Shown here piece after piece: positions 1 to 8,968 of a stretch of 52,269 bases of DNA. Under the pieces are notes generated by a model. That model did not search any database, had not been told where the DNA came from, and worked only from the letters and a program-made list of their open reading frames with translations. Both the position numbers and the translations under genes were made by a program. Within the stretch, counting starts at the first letter, position 1, and every line of letters starts with the position of its first letter. This stretch comes from Rhodospirillaceae bacterium. GTDB taxonomy: Bacteria; Pseudomonadota; Alphaproteobacteria; GCA-2731375. The stretch covers positions 1 through 52,269 of the forward strand of contig JABIWH010000048.1 of NCBI GenBank assembly GCA_018701215.1, in the 5' to 3' direction.

Positions 1-210
1 AAATTTGGCCAAATGGGCTTCCAACGACGGCCAAATCACCAAATCGGGGCTGCCGAATGACCGCAGAGCGAAATTCCTTCCATCGGTGGTCGGGTTCGCC
101 TACGATTTGCTACGATACGAATACTATCTGGGAAATATCGGATCAAATGTACCCACACCACCGGTGGTTCGACCAAGAACATCAATGGCATTCAGGCCGG
201 CAATCTGGAT

Positions 211-933
211 ATGGGCGTGGCCCAGTCGGATTGGCAGTTCCATGCCTATAACGGCACCGCGCCAAAACAGTTTCCAAAGGGCGCCTTCAAGGGTTTACGG
301 GCGGTCTTTTCCGTGCATCCCGAGCCCTTTACCGTGGTGGCCCGCAGCGATAGCGGCATCAAGAATTTTGATGATCTGAAAGGCAAACGCGTCAACATCG
401 GCAATCCCGGCTCCGGTCAACGGGGCACCATGGAAGTGGTGATGGATAAGATGGGCTGGAAAATGTCCGACTTCGCCCTCGCCTCCGAGTTGAAGTCGTC
501 GGAACAATCGGCGGCACTTTGTGACAACAAGATCGATGCCATGGTCTTTACCGTGGGCCATCCCAATGGGTCCATCAAGGAAGCCACGACCTCGTGCGAC
601 GCGGTCATCGTCAATGTGGATAACGCCACCATCAAGAAGCTGGCCATGGACAATGACTATTACGCCATGGCGACGATTCCGGGCGGTATGTACAAAGGCA
701 CGGATGGCGACGTCACCACCTTTGGCGTTGGCGCGACTTTTGTCTCCTCGACGGCGACCGATGCCGACACCGTTTATCAGATCGTCAAGGCGGTGTTCGA
801 CAACATCAAGCGCTTCCGCAAGATGCATCCGGCATTCGGGCATCTCGATCCCAAGAAAATGATCGTGAACAACCTCTCGGCGCCCCTGCATGAAGGCGCT
901 GTCCGTTACTACAAGGAACAGGGTTGGATGTAG
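211..933 (+). CDS. TAXI-family TRAP transporter substrate-binding protein, 5'-truncated
   Basis: This is the periplasmic binding subunit that would feed a small organic acid or amino acid to the fused TRAP permease downstream. Family resemblance is clear from the GVAQSDWQ motif onward. In the same frame it runs upstream to about position 139, where GGSTKNINGIQAGNLDMG fits the TAXI family. Further left the likeness fades and a TGA interrupts the frame at 58-60. No ATG, GTG or TTG lies between 61 and 210, so 211 is only the first usable start codon, not the true one. The signal peptide and the N-terminal IGTGG-type block are missing. The cause is either sequence error near the contig edge or a decayed gene. 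The C-terminus is intact and the permease follows after a hairpin. Confidence 0.8.
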   Translation: MGVAQSDWQFHAYNGTAPKQFPKGAFKGLRAVFSVHPEPFTVVARSDSGIKNFDDLKGKRVNIGNPGSGQRGTMEVVMDKMGWKMSDFALASELKSSEQSAALCDNKIDAMVFTVGHPNGSIKEATTSCDAVIVNVDNATIKKLAMDNDYYAMATIPGGMYKGTDGDVTTFGVGATFVSSTATDADTVYQIVKAVFDNIKRFRKMHPAFGHLDPKKMIVNNLSAPLHEGAVRYYKEQGWM

Positions 934-944
934 TTTCCATTCCG

Positions 945-996
945 ACGGGGCGGTGGACCAGACGCACGCTGACTGGCGCCGCCCCGTTTCTTGTTT
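945..996 (+). terminator. Hairpin between TRAP binding-protein and permease genes
   Basis: A 9-bp perfect stem (ACGGGGCGG at 945-953 pairs with 979-987) is followed by a short T-rich run (TTTCTTGTTT). It sits 12 bases after the binding-protein stop and 44 bases before the permease start. In transporter operons such a hairpin often acts as a partial terminator or 3'-end stabiliser, so that more binding protein than permease is made. That role is inferred. Confidence 0.6.
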
Positions 997-1030
997 GCAA
1001 TGATGCTGTCTGACGTCACGGGGGTATGCC

Positions 1031-3859
1031 ATGAGCAACGGGGACCAATCCACCGGACCGCTTAGCGCGGAACAACTCGACGACCTTGTCGCCTCGACCG
1101 ATACTGGTGGACGCACGCCGGACAATGTTCTGCTGGTTCGCTTCCTGGCCGCCACGGCGCTGGTCTGGTCGCTCTGGCAAGTCTGGATCGCCTCGCCCCT
1201 GCCGTTCATGCTGCACTGGGGCGTATTTTCGGGCAAGGAAGCCCGCCCGGTCCATCTGGCTTTTTCCCTGCTGCTGGCTTTTCTCGCCTATCCCGCCTTC
1301 AAGAATTCACCGCGTCACAGGGTACCCGCCGCCGACTGGGCCTTGGCGATCATCGGTATCCTGGCGACCATGTATCTGTTTGTCTTCGATAGTGCCATGG
1401 TGGACAGGCTGATCGGCTCGCGCCTGTCGGATCGGCCCGGCAATCCCAACACCTGGGACATCGTCGTTGCCTGTATCGGCATTGTTGTCTTGTTGGAGGC
1501 TACGCGCCGCGCCCTCGGCCCGCCCTTGATGGTCGTGGCGACGGTGTTCCTGGGCTATACCTTCCTAGGTCCATATGCGCCGGGTATCCTGGCCTGGAAG
1601 GGCGCCAGCTTTGGCGCCGTCGCGGATCATCAATGGCTATCCTCGGAAGGCGTGTTCGGCATTGCCCTGGGCGTTTCGACCGGACTGGTTTTCCTCTTCG
1701 TGCTGTTCGGCGCCTTGCTTGATAAAGCTGGGGCCGGCAACTATTTCATCAAGGTCGCGTTCTCGTTGATGGGTCATATGCGTGGCGGGCCGGCCAAGGC
1801 GGCGGTGGTCGCTTCCGGCATGACGGGTCTGATCTCGGGCTCCTCCATCGCCAACGTGGTGACCACGGGGACCTTCACCATTCCCATGATGAAGCGGGTC
1901 GGTTTCTCGGCCGAAAAAAGCGGCGCCGTCGAAGTGGCTTCGTCCGTCAACGGCCAGATCATGCCCCCCGTCATGGGGGCGGCGGCCTTCTTGATGGTTG
2001 AGTATGTGGACATCAGCTATTTCCAGGTGGTCAAGCATGCCTTTGTCCCGGCGATTATTTCCTACATCGCCCTGGTCTATATCGTGCATCTCGAGGCCAT
2101 GAAGTTGAACATGCAGGGCCTGCCCCGCGCCATCGCGCCCAAGCCCGCGAAGCTAGCCTTGCTGTCGTTCGGGATTACCCTGGCGGCGATCCTGGCCATG
2201 GGGGGTGGGCTGTATTACCTATCGGAAGCCTTCAACCTGCTGGAAAGCAATCTCAACCGTCTGCTTGTCATTGTGGTCCTGACCGCGCTGCAATTCGGCG
2301 TTTTGAAAACCTTCAGCGCCAAGGCAGGGGCGGGAACGAAAGAGAAGGCGCTTTCGGTTGGTGCCGTAATCCTTTGCAATATCGTCATTGGCGCCTTTGC
2401 CGCCTTTTTCGCCATCAGCCTGATCCGCGAGCTGGCCGGCGCCACCCTGACGCCGTGGATCGCGGGTGCCGCCATTCTGGTGATCTACGTCTGGCTGGTT
2501 TCGAAATGCGCGGGCTATCCCGATCTGGTGGTGGATGATCCCAACGCGCCGATCGTGGCGCTGCCCGAGCCTGGGCCCACCGTTATGGCGGGACTGCATT
2601 TCCTACTCCCCGTCGCGGTGCTGATCTGGTGCCTGATGGTGGAGCGGCTATCGCCGGAATTGTCCGCCTTTTGGGCCGTCACCCTGATGATATTCATTCT
2701 GCTGACCCAGCGCACATTGTTCGCCATGTTCCGCAAGGAAAGCATCGAAGGCCGGATCTCTCAGGGCTTTCAAGAATTGATCGACGGCATGATAGCCGGT
2801 GCCCGTAACATGATCGGCATCGGCATCGCGACGGCGGCCGCCGGCGTTATCGTTGGTACGGTCTCGCAAACGGGCGTCGGCTTGGTGCTGGCGGAATTGG
2901 TGGAAATCCTCTCGCAGGGACAAATCCTGTTGATCCTGATTTTTACCGCGATCCTAAGCCTGATCCTCGGTATGGGCCTGCCGACTACGGCGAATTATAT
3001 CGTTGTCTCTTCCCTGCTGGCCCCGGTCATCGTCAGCCTGGGGCAGCAGAACGGCCTGATCGTGCCGTTGATCGCGGTGCATCTGTTCGTCTTTTACTTT
3101 GGCATCATGGCGGACGTGACGCCGCCCGTGGGCCTGGCCTCGTTCGCCGCCGCGGCCGTTTCAGGGGGCGATCCGATCCGTACGGGCGTTGTCGCCTTCG
3201 TCTATTCCCTGCGTACGGCCTTGCTACCCTTCCTCTTTATCTTCAACACGGATTTGCTGTTGATCGATGTCACCCCGATCCAGGGCGCCTTTGTCTTTGT
3301 CGTGGCGACGGCGGCAATATTATTGTTTACCGCCGGAACCCAGGGCTATTTTCTGGCGCGCTCCAAACTGTGGGAATCCGTTCTATTGATAATGATCGCG
3401 TTCAGTTTGTTTAGGCCGGGTTTTTGGATGGATTTGATCGTGCCGCCGTTTATCGAGAAAGAACCAGCCGCCATTGTCGAAGTGGTAGGCCAGGCCGAGC
3501 CGGGATCGGAATTGCGGCTGATTGTTCAGGGCGAAAACGATGTTGGCGAGGTGGTGGTTTTCACCGCCCTGTTGGCGGTTCCGGACAAACCAACCGGCGC
3601 GAAACGTCTTGAGGCCTATGGTCTGGAACTGCTTATCGAAGACGGCAATGTGATCATCGACAATGCCGCCTTCGACAGCGCGGCGCAAAAGGCCGGTTTG
3701 GATTTCGAGCAAAAAATACTGACCGTCATGGCGCCGGCGGACCAGCCGCTGAAGCAGTTGCTGTTCATTCCCGCGCTGTTGTTGTTGGGGCTGATCGTCG
3801 TCGTACAGCGGCGGCGCAATGGCGTGGCCGCCGATACCGTTTCCGCATCGGCAACCTGA
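1031..3859 (+). CDS. TRAP transporter fused permease (4TM/12TM, DctQM type) with C-terminal DUF3394-like domain
   Basis: This 942-residue inner-membrane protein fuses the small (DctQ-like, roughly residues 30-200) and large (DctM-like, roughly 200-740) TRAP permease subunits, as is usual for TAXI-type systems. It uses an ion gradient to drive uptake of substrate delivered by the binding protein. Visible hallmarks are many hydrophobic helices, the block GLISGSSIANVVTTGTF, the block NGQIMPPVMGAAAF, and a second inverted half with LGMGLPTTANYIVV and MADVTPPVGLASFAAA. The last 180 residues, after two more helices, form a soluble region ending in a hydrophobic segment and basic tail, matching the DUF3394 extension of this family. 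It lies in one operon with the binding protein and uspA. Confidence 0.93.
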   Translation: MSNGDQSTGPLSAEQLDDLVASTDTGGRTPDNVLLVRFLAATALVWSLWQVWIASPLPFMLHWGVFSGKEARPVHLAFSLLLAFLAYPAFKNSPRHRVPAADWALAIIGILATMYLFVFDSAMVDRLIGSRLSDRPGNPNTWDIVVACIGIVVLLEATRRALGPPLMVVATVFLGYTFLGPYAPGILAWKGASFGAVADHQWLSSEGVFGIALGVSTGLVFLFVLFGALLDKAGAGNYFIKVAFSLMGHMRGGPAKAAVVASGMTGLISGSSIANVVTTGTFTIPMMKRVGFSAEKSGAVEVASSVNGQIMPPVMGAAAFLMVEYVDISYFQVVKHAFVPAIISYIALVYIVHLEAMKLNMQGLPRAIAPKPAKLALLSFGITLAAILAMGGGLYYLSEAFNLLESNLNRLLVIVVLTALQFGVLKTFSAKAGAGTKEKALSVGAVILCNIVIGAFAAFFAISLIRELAGATLTPWIAGAAILVIYVWLVSKCAGYPDLVVDDPNAPIVALPEPGPTVMAGLHFLLPVAVLIWCLMVERLSPELSAFWAVTLMIFILLTQRTLFAMFRKESIEGRISQGFQELIDGMIAGARNMIGIGIATAAAGVIVGTVSQTGVGLVLAELVEILSQGQILLILIFTAILSLILGMGLPTTANYIVVSSLLAPVIVSLGQQNGLIVPLIAVHLFVFYFGIMADVTPPVGLASFAAAAVSGGDPIRTGVVAFVYSLRTALLPFLFIFNTDLLLIDVTPIQGAFVFVVATAAILLFTAGTQGYFLARSKLWESVLLIMIAFSLFRPGFWMDLIVPPFIEKEPAAIVEVVGQAEPGSELRLIVQGENDVGEVVVFTALLAVPDKPTGAKRLEAYGLELLIEDGNVIIDNAAFDSAAQKAGLDFEQKILTVMAPADQPLKQLLFIPALLLLGLIVVVQRRRNGVAADTVSASAT

Positions 3860-3873
3860 GGGGAGATCCAATC

Positions 3874-4302
3874 ATGTTTAAACATATCCTTCTTGCCGTT
3901 GATCTGGAGCATGACAAAACCTGGGCGAAATCATTGCCGACCTCGGTGGAATATGCCGAGGCATTTGGTTCAACGCTGCATGTCATGACCGTAGTGCCCG
4001 ATTTTGGAATGAGCATCGTCAGCTCGTTTTTTCCCAAGGAGCATGAAAAAAAGGCCCTCGATCTGGCCATGGAAAAGCTGCATGAATGGTCCGCCGCCAA
4101 TCTGCCAAAGGATATTGCCGTCCAGCATATCGTCGGCCACGGCACCGCCTATGAAGAGATTCTGCGGGTAGCGGGGGAAATCTCCACTGATCTGATCGTC
4201 ATGGGCTCGCACCGCCCGAACATGGAAGACTATCTGCTGGGCCCGAATGCGGCTCGTGTCGTCCGCCACGCCAACTGTTCCGTTCTGGTGGTTCGCGACT
4301 AG
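3874..4302 (+). CDS. Universal stress protein (UspA family), TRAP-associated
   Basis: A 142-residue single Usp domain begins MFKHILLAVDLEHD and ends with the family's nucleotide-binding signature: GHGTAYEEI, then IVMGSHRP and a C-terminal VVRHANCSVLVVRD. The GxxG-9x-G(S/T) ATP-binding pattern is only partly kept (GSHRPNMEDYLLGPNAARVV). It starts 14 bases after the permease stop behind a GAGGGGAGA ribosome-binding site, so it belongs to the TRAP operon. Usp proteins linked to TRAP transporters, such as TeaD, modulate transport. That function is inferred from context. Its stop codon overlaps that of greB on the other strand. Confidence 0.9.
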   Translation: MFKHILLAVDLEHDKTWAKSLPTSVEYAEAFGSTLHVMTVVPDFGMSIVSSFFPKEHEKKALDLAMEKLHEWSAANLPKDIAVQHIVGHGTAYEEILRVAGEISTDLIVMGSHRPNMEDYLLGPNAARVVRHANCSVLVVRD

Positions 4303-4862
4303 GCCGGCGTGGACGCGGTGTAGCTGATATCGACCACTTCGATGTCCTCGATACCCGACGGCGTGCGCAATTTTACGATGTCGCCTTCGGCGGCCTTGTG
4401 CAGGGCGCGGGCGATGGGGGAAACCCAGCTGACCTCGCCATGCTCCTGGCGCGCTTCATCGGCACCAACGATACGCACCGTGCGCTCCATGTCTTTACTA
4501 TCGGCATAGGTCACCGTGGCACCGAAAAAAACCTGCTCGCGGTTCTTTTGCTTCTCCACGTGTACCACCTCGGCGATTTCCAGCCGTTTCATCAGATAGC
4601 GCACGCGGCGGTCAATTTCCCGCAGGCGCTTCTTGCCGTAAAGATAATCACCGTTCTCCGAACGGTCACCATTGCCGGCGGCCCAGGAGACAACCTCGAC
4701 AATTCGTGGCCGCTCTACCCGGCGCAAATGCTGCAATTCGTCCCTGAGGCGGGCATGCCCCTCGGGCGTCAGGTAATTCTTCGTGCCAGGCGGCAAGGGC
4801 GCGGCGGTCTCGGGCAACTCGTCGTCGTCGCCATCGGATTCTTTTGTGAACGCTTTGCTCAT
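4299..4862 (-). CDS. greB: Transcription elongation factor GreB
   Basis: GreB enters the RNA polymerase secondary channel and stimulates cleavage of backtracked transcripts. The 187-residue protein has the N-terminal coiled-coil hairpin (about residues 30-105), with the acidic tip GDRSENGDY that supplies the catalytic Asp and Glu. A C-terminal FKBP-like domain follows, including VSWVSPIARALHKAAEGD and a final EDIEVVDISY. GreB rather than GreA is favoured by the YLYGKKRLREIDRRVRYLMKR segment and its basic surface. An acidic N-terminal extension of roughly 28 residues precedes the domain, making it longer than the 158-residue E. coli protein. It is convergent with uspA; the stop codons overlap in CTAG. 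Confidence 0.93.
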   Translation of the reverse strand: MSKAFTKESDGDDDELPETAAPLPPGTKNYLTPEGHARLRDELQHLRRVERPRIVEVVSWAAGNGDRSENGDYLYGKKRLREIDRRVRYLMKRLEIAEVVHVEKQKNREQVFFGATVTYADSKDMERTVRIVGADEARQEHGEVSWVSPIARALHKAAEGDIVKLRTPSGIEDIEVVDISYTASTPA

Positions 4863-4941
4863 GTTCGGCTATTCTCCACCGCAAAGGATGCCACATGGTT
4901 TAATTCATGGGCAGAGGAAACTTCAAAACTGGGGCAGGGCC

Positions 4942-5706
4942 GTGGATTACAAGTATGTGGATGATGCAAGGGAGCAGCCGGGATTGCGCCTGGCGCTGAC
5001 CATGGGGGTGCCGGGACCGTGGAGCCAGGCGGCGAAGTACCTCTTTGAATACAAGAAGTATCCCTTCATTGCCGTGGGCCAGAAAGGCGCCCAGGATAAT
5101 CCCGAACTATTCGCCTGGACCGGTCACCGCAACGCACCTGTCGCCGTCTTTGAGGACGAGGCGCCCCGCGTCGGCTGGTACGAGATCGTCATGCTGGCCG
5201 AACGCCTTGCGCCCGAGCCCGGCTTGGTGCCTGGCGCATCCGCCGAACGGGCCGAGATGTTTGGCCTGATCACCGAAATTGCCTCCGAGGGCGGCCTGGC
5301 CTGGCAACGGCGCCTGGCGATGATCGACGTCATGCGCGCCGCTATTCCCGATCCAGCAGCGCGGCAACTGCCCAATACCCTGGCGGAGCGTTATGGTTAT
5401 TCCAGCGCGGCGGCGGCAAAGGCGAACGGGATCTGCGCCGATATACTGGCCATGCTGGCGGCGAAACTGGAGGCCCAGGCGGGCAGAGGCAGTGATTATT
5501 TCGTCGGCGGGGAATTTACCGCCGCCGATTTGTACTGGGCCTGTTTCTCGCAACTGGTCGCACCCATGGCCGAGGACCGCAACCCCATGCCGGAGCGCCT
5601 GCGCGGCCCCTACACGGCGCCGGATAGCCTTGTGATCGCGCCAATTTTGCTCGATCACAGGGAGCGGATGTACGAGCGGCATTTAACTCTGCCGCTTGAT
5701 TTCTAG
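4942..5706 (+). CDS. Glutathione S-transferase-like protein
   Basis: The protein of about 254 residues has an N-terminal thioredoxin-like region (SQAAKYLFEYKKYPFIAVGQ, then NAPVAVFEDEAPRVGW) and an alpha-helical C-terminal region with YFVGGEFTAADLYWACFSQL, the N-capping box typical of GSTs (S/T-x-x-D). The usual catalytic Tyr/Ser/Cys is not obvious, so substrate and activity are unknown. The start is uncertain. A GTG at 4942 behind GGGGCAGGG avoids overlap with the greB 5' end, while an in-frame ATG at 4861 would overlap greB by two bases. It is divergent from greB and followed 20 bases later by the pentapeptide-repeat gene. Confidence 0.75.
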   Translation: MDYKYVDDAREQPGLRLALTMGVPGPWSQAAKYLFEYKKYPFIAVGQKGAQDNPELFAWTGHRNAPVAVFEDEAPRVGWYEIVMLAERLAPEPGLVPGASAERAEMFGLITEIASEGGLAWQRRLAMIDVMRAAIPDPAARQLPNTLAERYGYSSAAAAKANGICADILAMLAAKLEAQAGRGSDYFVGGEFTAADLYWACFSQLVAPMAEDRNPMPERLRGPYTAPDSLVIAPILLDHRERMYERHLTLPLDF

Positions 5707-5726
5707 GAAGGAGCGTCGCTGATCCC

Positions 5727-6404
5727 ATGCCGCGGCTGCTAGCCTTTTGCTTGATCATCATCATGGCCGCCTTGTCGCCCCTCAGCGGCTGGGCCTTTGA
5801 CGAGATCGATCAGACTGATCAGAAACGCTACAAATCGCGAAAGTCGTGTTCGGGCTGTCATTTGTTGCAGCGCGGGCCCGATGGCCGCCTGAAAATGATT
5901 GGCGCCGAATTGGAGGGCGTGGACCTGCGCAAGCTGAATTTGCGGGCGGCGGATCTGCGCCGGGCCGATTTGCGCGGTGTGAACCTAGCAGAGGTCAATC
6001 TGCAAGATGCCAGGTTAAAGGGCGCATTGTTGCGCGGCGCCAACCTGCGTCAGGCAAATTTACGCGGCGCCGATCTGTATGGCGCCGATTTGACCGGTGC
6101 TGAAATGCAGGGCGCTGATTTGCGCGGGGCGAATTTCGCCCGGGCGGATCTGAGCCAGGCATTACTGGCAAACACCAGGATGGAGGGCGCCGTCCTGTGC
6201 CGGACAACCATGCCATCGGGTACAATACGCAATCCCGATTGCCAATGGTGGAAGCCTCAAGCGGCAATCAAGACAGCCGAGACACCGCCCCCGCGGGTTG
6301 ATGAGAAACGGCAAAAACCCAACGGCGGGGACACGGGCTTTCTTATCCGCATATTCGGCATCACCTTGAATGCGCCGGGTAAAAGCGGGGCGGATATAAA
6401 CTAG
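5727..6404 (+). CDS. Exported pentapeptide-repeat protein with a CxxCH motif
   Basis: This 225-residue protein begins with a signal peptide (hydrophobic residues 4-18, likely cleavage after SGWA). A CSGCH motif follows at residues 41-45. Residues 60-150 are about 18 pentapeptide repeats of the A(D/N)LRG type (for example RADLRGVNLAEVNL and GADLYGADLTGAEM), predicted to fold as a right-handed quadrilateral beta-helix. The C-terminal 60 residues are polar and low in complexity. CxxCH is the covalent haem c attachment signature, which fits the exported location. However, many pentapeptide proteins carry a CxxCDL motif at this point, so it may be a non-haem variant. Function is unknown. Its stop codon overlaps that of the acyl-CoA synthetase gene. 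Confidence 0.85.
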   Translation: MPRLLAFCLIIIMAALSPLSGWAFDEIDQTDQKRYKSRKSCSGCHLLQRGPDGRLKMIGAELEGVDLRKLNLRAADLRRADLRGVNLAEVNLQDARLKGALLRGANLRQANLRGADLYGADLTGAEMQGADLRGANFARADLSQALLANTRMEGAVLCRTTMPSGTIRNPDCQWWKPQAAIKTAETPPPRVDEKRQKPNGGDTGFLIRIFGITLNAPGKSGADIN

Positions 6405-8032
6405 TCGCGTAGTTCCCGGCGCAGAATTTTGCCCACTGGAGATTTCGGCAGCTCGTCAATGAAGGCGATCTGCTTGGGTACCTTGTAAGCCGTTAGATTT
6501 TCCCGGCAAAACGCGATCACATCCTCGGCGTTGACCTCCGCCTCGGGCATTTTGACCACGAATAATTTTACCGCCTCGTCGGTCTGCGCGTCTGGCACGC
6601 CGATGCAGGCGGCTTCCAGCACGCTGTCCATATTGGCGACCACCGCCTCGATCTCGTTGGGATAGACATTGAAGCCCGAGACCAAGATCATATCCTTCTT
6701 GCGGTCAACGATCTTGAAGCGGCCTTCCTCGTTCAGAATGGCGACATCGCCAGTGCGGAAATAGCCGTCCGCCGTGGTCACCGCCGCCGTCTCTTCTGGC
6801 TTGCGCCAATAGCCGACCATGACCTGAGGACCCTTGACGCAAAGTTCGCCGGGTTCGCCCATGGCGACCTCGTTGCCGTCGTCATCGCGCAGGGTAACAT
6901 CCGTCGAAGGCATGGGAATGCCGATGGTGGCGGTGAATTCGTCACGCCCCGCCAGGTTGAAGGTAACCACGGGCGAGGTTTCCGAGAGGCCATAGCCTTC
7001 TGTTATGTGCTGACCCGTGACCTCGCGCCACTTGTTGGAGATCGCCTCCTGAATTGCCGTGCCGCCGCCCGCCGAGAGTTTCAGGGCGGAGAAATCCAGT
7101 TCGGCGAAGCCCGGCGTGTGCAGGAGGCCGTTGAACAAGGTGTTGACGCCGGTGATCACCGAGAACCTGTAATTGCCTAATGTTTGGACGAAACCCGGCA
7201 TGTCGCGCGGGTTGGTGATCATGACATTGCGTCCGCCCTTGGAGAAGTAGGACAGGCAATTCACCATCAGGGCAAAGATGTGATAGAGCGGAATGGCGGT
7301 GACCACCACTTCCTCGCCCTCCTTGATCCGCGCGCCCAGAAACGTCGTGATCTGAATGATATTGGCGACCAGATTACGGTGGGTCAGGATCGCGCCCTTG
7401 GACAGGCCCGTGGTGCCGCCGGTGTATTGCAGATACAGCAGATCCTCGCCTGATATATCGACCGGTGTGAATGTGTGTTTTTCACCCTGCGCCAGGGCGT
7501 CCGTGAATTTTATCACGTCCGAGAGCCGTTCATCGGTGGGCGGGCTGGGCAGGGTGCCATTGCCGCAATCGCCGAGGTCGGCGACGATGATGTTCTTGAC
7601 CTTGGTCTCGGCGATGATTTCGGCCAGCACAGGGGTGGAGCCCGAAAAGATGATGATGGTGTCTGTATCGGCGTCGTTCAGCTGATGTTGCAGCTCGCGC
7701 GGGGTATACAGCGGGTTGACGTTGACCTGAACCAGACCGGCCCGCATGTTGGCGAACATGGTCACGGGAAAGGCCATGATGTTGGGCGACATGATGGCCA
7801 CCCGGTCGCCCTTTTTCAGGCCCAGTTCCGATTGCAGATAGGCGGCCAGATTTTCCGACAGGCGGTCGATGTCGTCAAAGCTCAGATCCGCGCCGAAATT
7901 GCTGAAGGCGGTGGCACCGCCATGTTTGGCGATGGCCGCCGCTGACATGGCCCAAATGGAAGTATAGGCATCCGCATCAATCTCGTGCGGCACGCCCGGT
8001 TCGTAATTCCTGCCCCATGGTTTATCCGTCAT
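6401..8032 (-). CDS. Long-chain fatty-acid--CoA ligase (AMP-binding)
   Basis: This 543-residue cytoplasmic ANL-superfamily enzyme activates a carboxylic acid to the acyl-AMP and then the CoA thioester. It has the P-loop-like A3 motif YTGGTTGLSKGAILTHRN, the motif GYGLSETSPVV, the hinge YFRTGDVA...DRKKDMILVSGFNVYP, and the catalytic C-terminal Lys in the block KSPVGKILRRELRD. The layout is that of FadD-like long-chain synthetases; chain-length preference cannot be read from sequence. The start chosen (MTDKPWGRNYE) follows an AGGAAGGGG ribosome-binding site. The open frame continues upstream but is low-complexity and runs into the divergent gene. It is divergent from the enoyl-CoA hydratase operon. 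Confidence 0.92.
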   Translation of the reverse strand: MTDKPWGRNYEPGVPHEIDADAYTSIWAMSAAAIAKHGGATAFSNFGADLSFDDIDRLSENLAAYLQSELGLKKGDRVAIMSPNIMAFPVTMFANMRAGLVQVNVNPLYTPRELQHQLNDADTDTIIIFSGSTPVLAEIIAETKVKNIIVADLGDCGNGTLPSPPTDERLSDVIKFTDALAQGEKHTFTPVDISGEDLLYLQYTGGTTGLSKGAILTHRNLVANIIQITTFLGARIKEGEEVVVTAIPLYHIFALMVNCLSYFSKGGRNVMITNPRDMPGFVQTLGNYRFSVITGVNTLFNGLLHTPGFAELDFSALKLSAGGGTAIQEAISNKWREVTGQHITEGYGLSETSPVVTFNLAGRDEFTATIGIPMPSTDVTLRDDDGNEVAMGEPGELCVKGPQVMVGYWRKPEETAAVTTADGYFRTGDVAILNEEGRFKIVDRKKDMILVSGFNVYPNEIEAVVANMDSVLEAACIGVPDAQTDEAVKLFVVKMPEAEVNAEDVIAFCRENLTAYKVPKQIAFIDELPKSPVGKILRRELRD

Positions 8033-8157
8033 GATTGTCCCCTTCCTGTTGGCCAAGTTATCAGCTTCGGATACCCTGGCGAAGGTCGAAAGATATAGCC
8101 AAATCAACTCAATGCGTAAGAAAAAATGGTCCTGGCTGGAACGAAGGAGACGACACG

Positions 8158-8952
8158 ATGAGCGATCAGGCCGCGGCTGTCTTGTTGCAGTGCGAGGGTG
8201 CCGTCGCGACCCTGACGTTAAACCGGCCGGAAAAGTTGAACCCGCTGGATGGCGATGCCATTGCCGCCCTTGACGCAAGGGTGGGGGAGTTGGAAGCGCG
8301 GGTGGATATTCGTGTGGTGCGCCTGACGGGTGCGGGCAAGGCGTTTTCCGCCGGCGGTGATCTGGCCGGATATATTTCATTGTACCAGGCGCCGGATGCA
8401 TTCCGGGATTTTCTGGAGGCTTTTCACGCTCTGCTGAACCGCATGGAACAGTCGGCGAAGATCTATGTGGCGGCGGTGAACGGTGCCTGTGTGGCGGGCG
8501 GTTTGGAACTGCTGTTGACCTGCGATGTGGCCCTGGCGGGCGAGGGCGCGCGGATCGGCGATGGGCACCTGAATTTCGGCCAGTTGCCCGGCGCCGGCGG
8601 CTCGCAACGTTTGCCCCGGGCCATTGGCGCCATGGGCGCCAAGTTTCTCATGCTTAGCGGAGAATTACTGGATGCGGCATCGGCGCAACGCATCGGCCTG
8701 ATCAGCCGGGTCTTTCCCGACGGCGAACTGGCGGCCGGCTCCATGGCTTTGTGCCAGGCCATGGCCAAACACAGCCCCGTTGGCTTGAAAGGTGCGAAAT
8801 ACCTGGTCAATCACGGCCTGGAGGGCGATCTGCAAACAGGCCTGCGCATGGAACTGGAATTCGTGCATAATTACGCGACCACCGAGCCGGATGCCATAGA
8901 AGGTCTGCTGGCCTTCAAGGACAAGCGGCCACCCGAGTATGATCAAGACTGA
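8158..8952 (+). CDS. Enoyl-CoA hydratase/isomerase family protein
   Basis: This 264-residue crotonase-fold protein carries the oxyanion-hole segments KAFSAGGDLAGY and AAVNGACVAGGLELLLTCDVALAG. The GDGHLNFGQLPGAGGSQRLPRAIG block holds the usual Glu-glycine region, although the second catalytic Glu position reads GQLPGAGG and is not clearly acidic, so hydratase activity is likely but not certain. The ATG at 8158 has an AAGGAG site. It heads an operon with a thiolase-like protein and a DUF35 protein, a trio seen in CoA-ester side-chain degradation. Its promoter region of about 125 bp is shared with the divergent acyl-CoA synthetase. Confidence 0.88.
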   Translation: MSDQAAAVLLQCEGAVATLTLNRPEKLNPLDGDAIAALDARVGELEARVDIRVVRLTGAGKAFSAGGDLAGYISLYQAPDAFRDFLEAFHALLNRMEQSAKIYVAAVNGACVAGGLELLLTCDVALAGEGARIGDGHLNFGQLPGAGGSQRLPRAIGAMGAKFLMLSGELLDAASAQRIGLISRVFPDGELAAGSMALCQAMAKHSPVGLKGAKYLVNHGLEGDLQTGLRMELEFVHNYATTEPDAIEGLLAFKDKRPPEYDQD

Positions 8953-8968
8953 AGTGGAGTACGGCGCA

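Noticed and set aside
295..1236. 313-codon leftward frame opposite the TRAP genes
   Set aside because: It is a shadow of the binding protein and permease, rich in Arg and His as expected from antisense reading.
5930..6180. Apparent tandem nucleotide repeats
   Set aside because: They encode the pentapeptide repeats; not a CRISPR or satellite.
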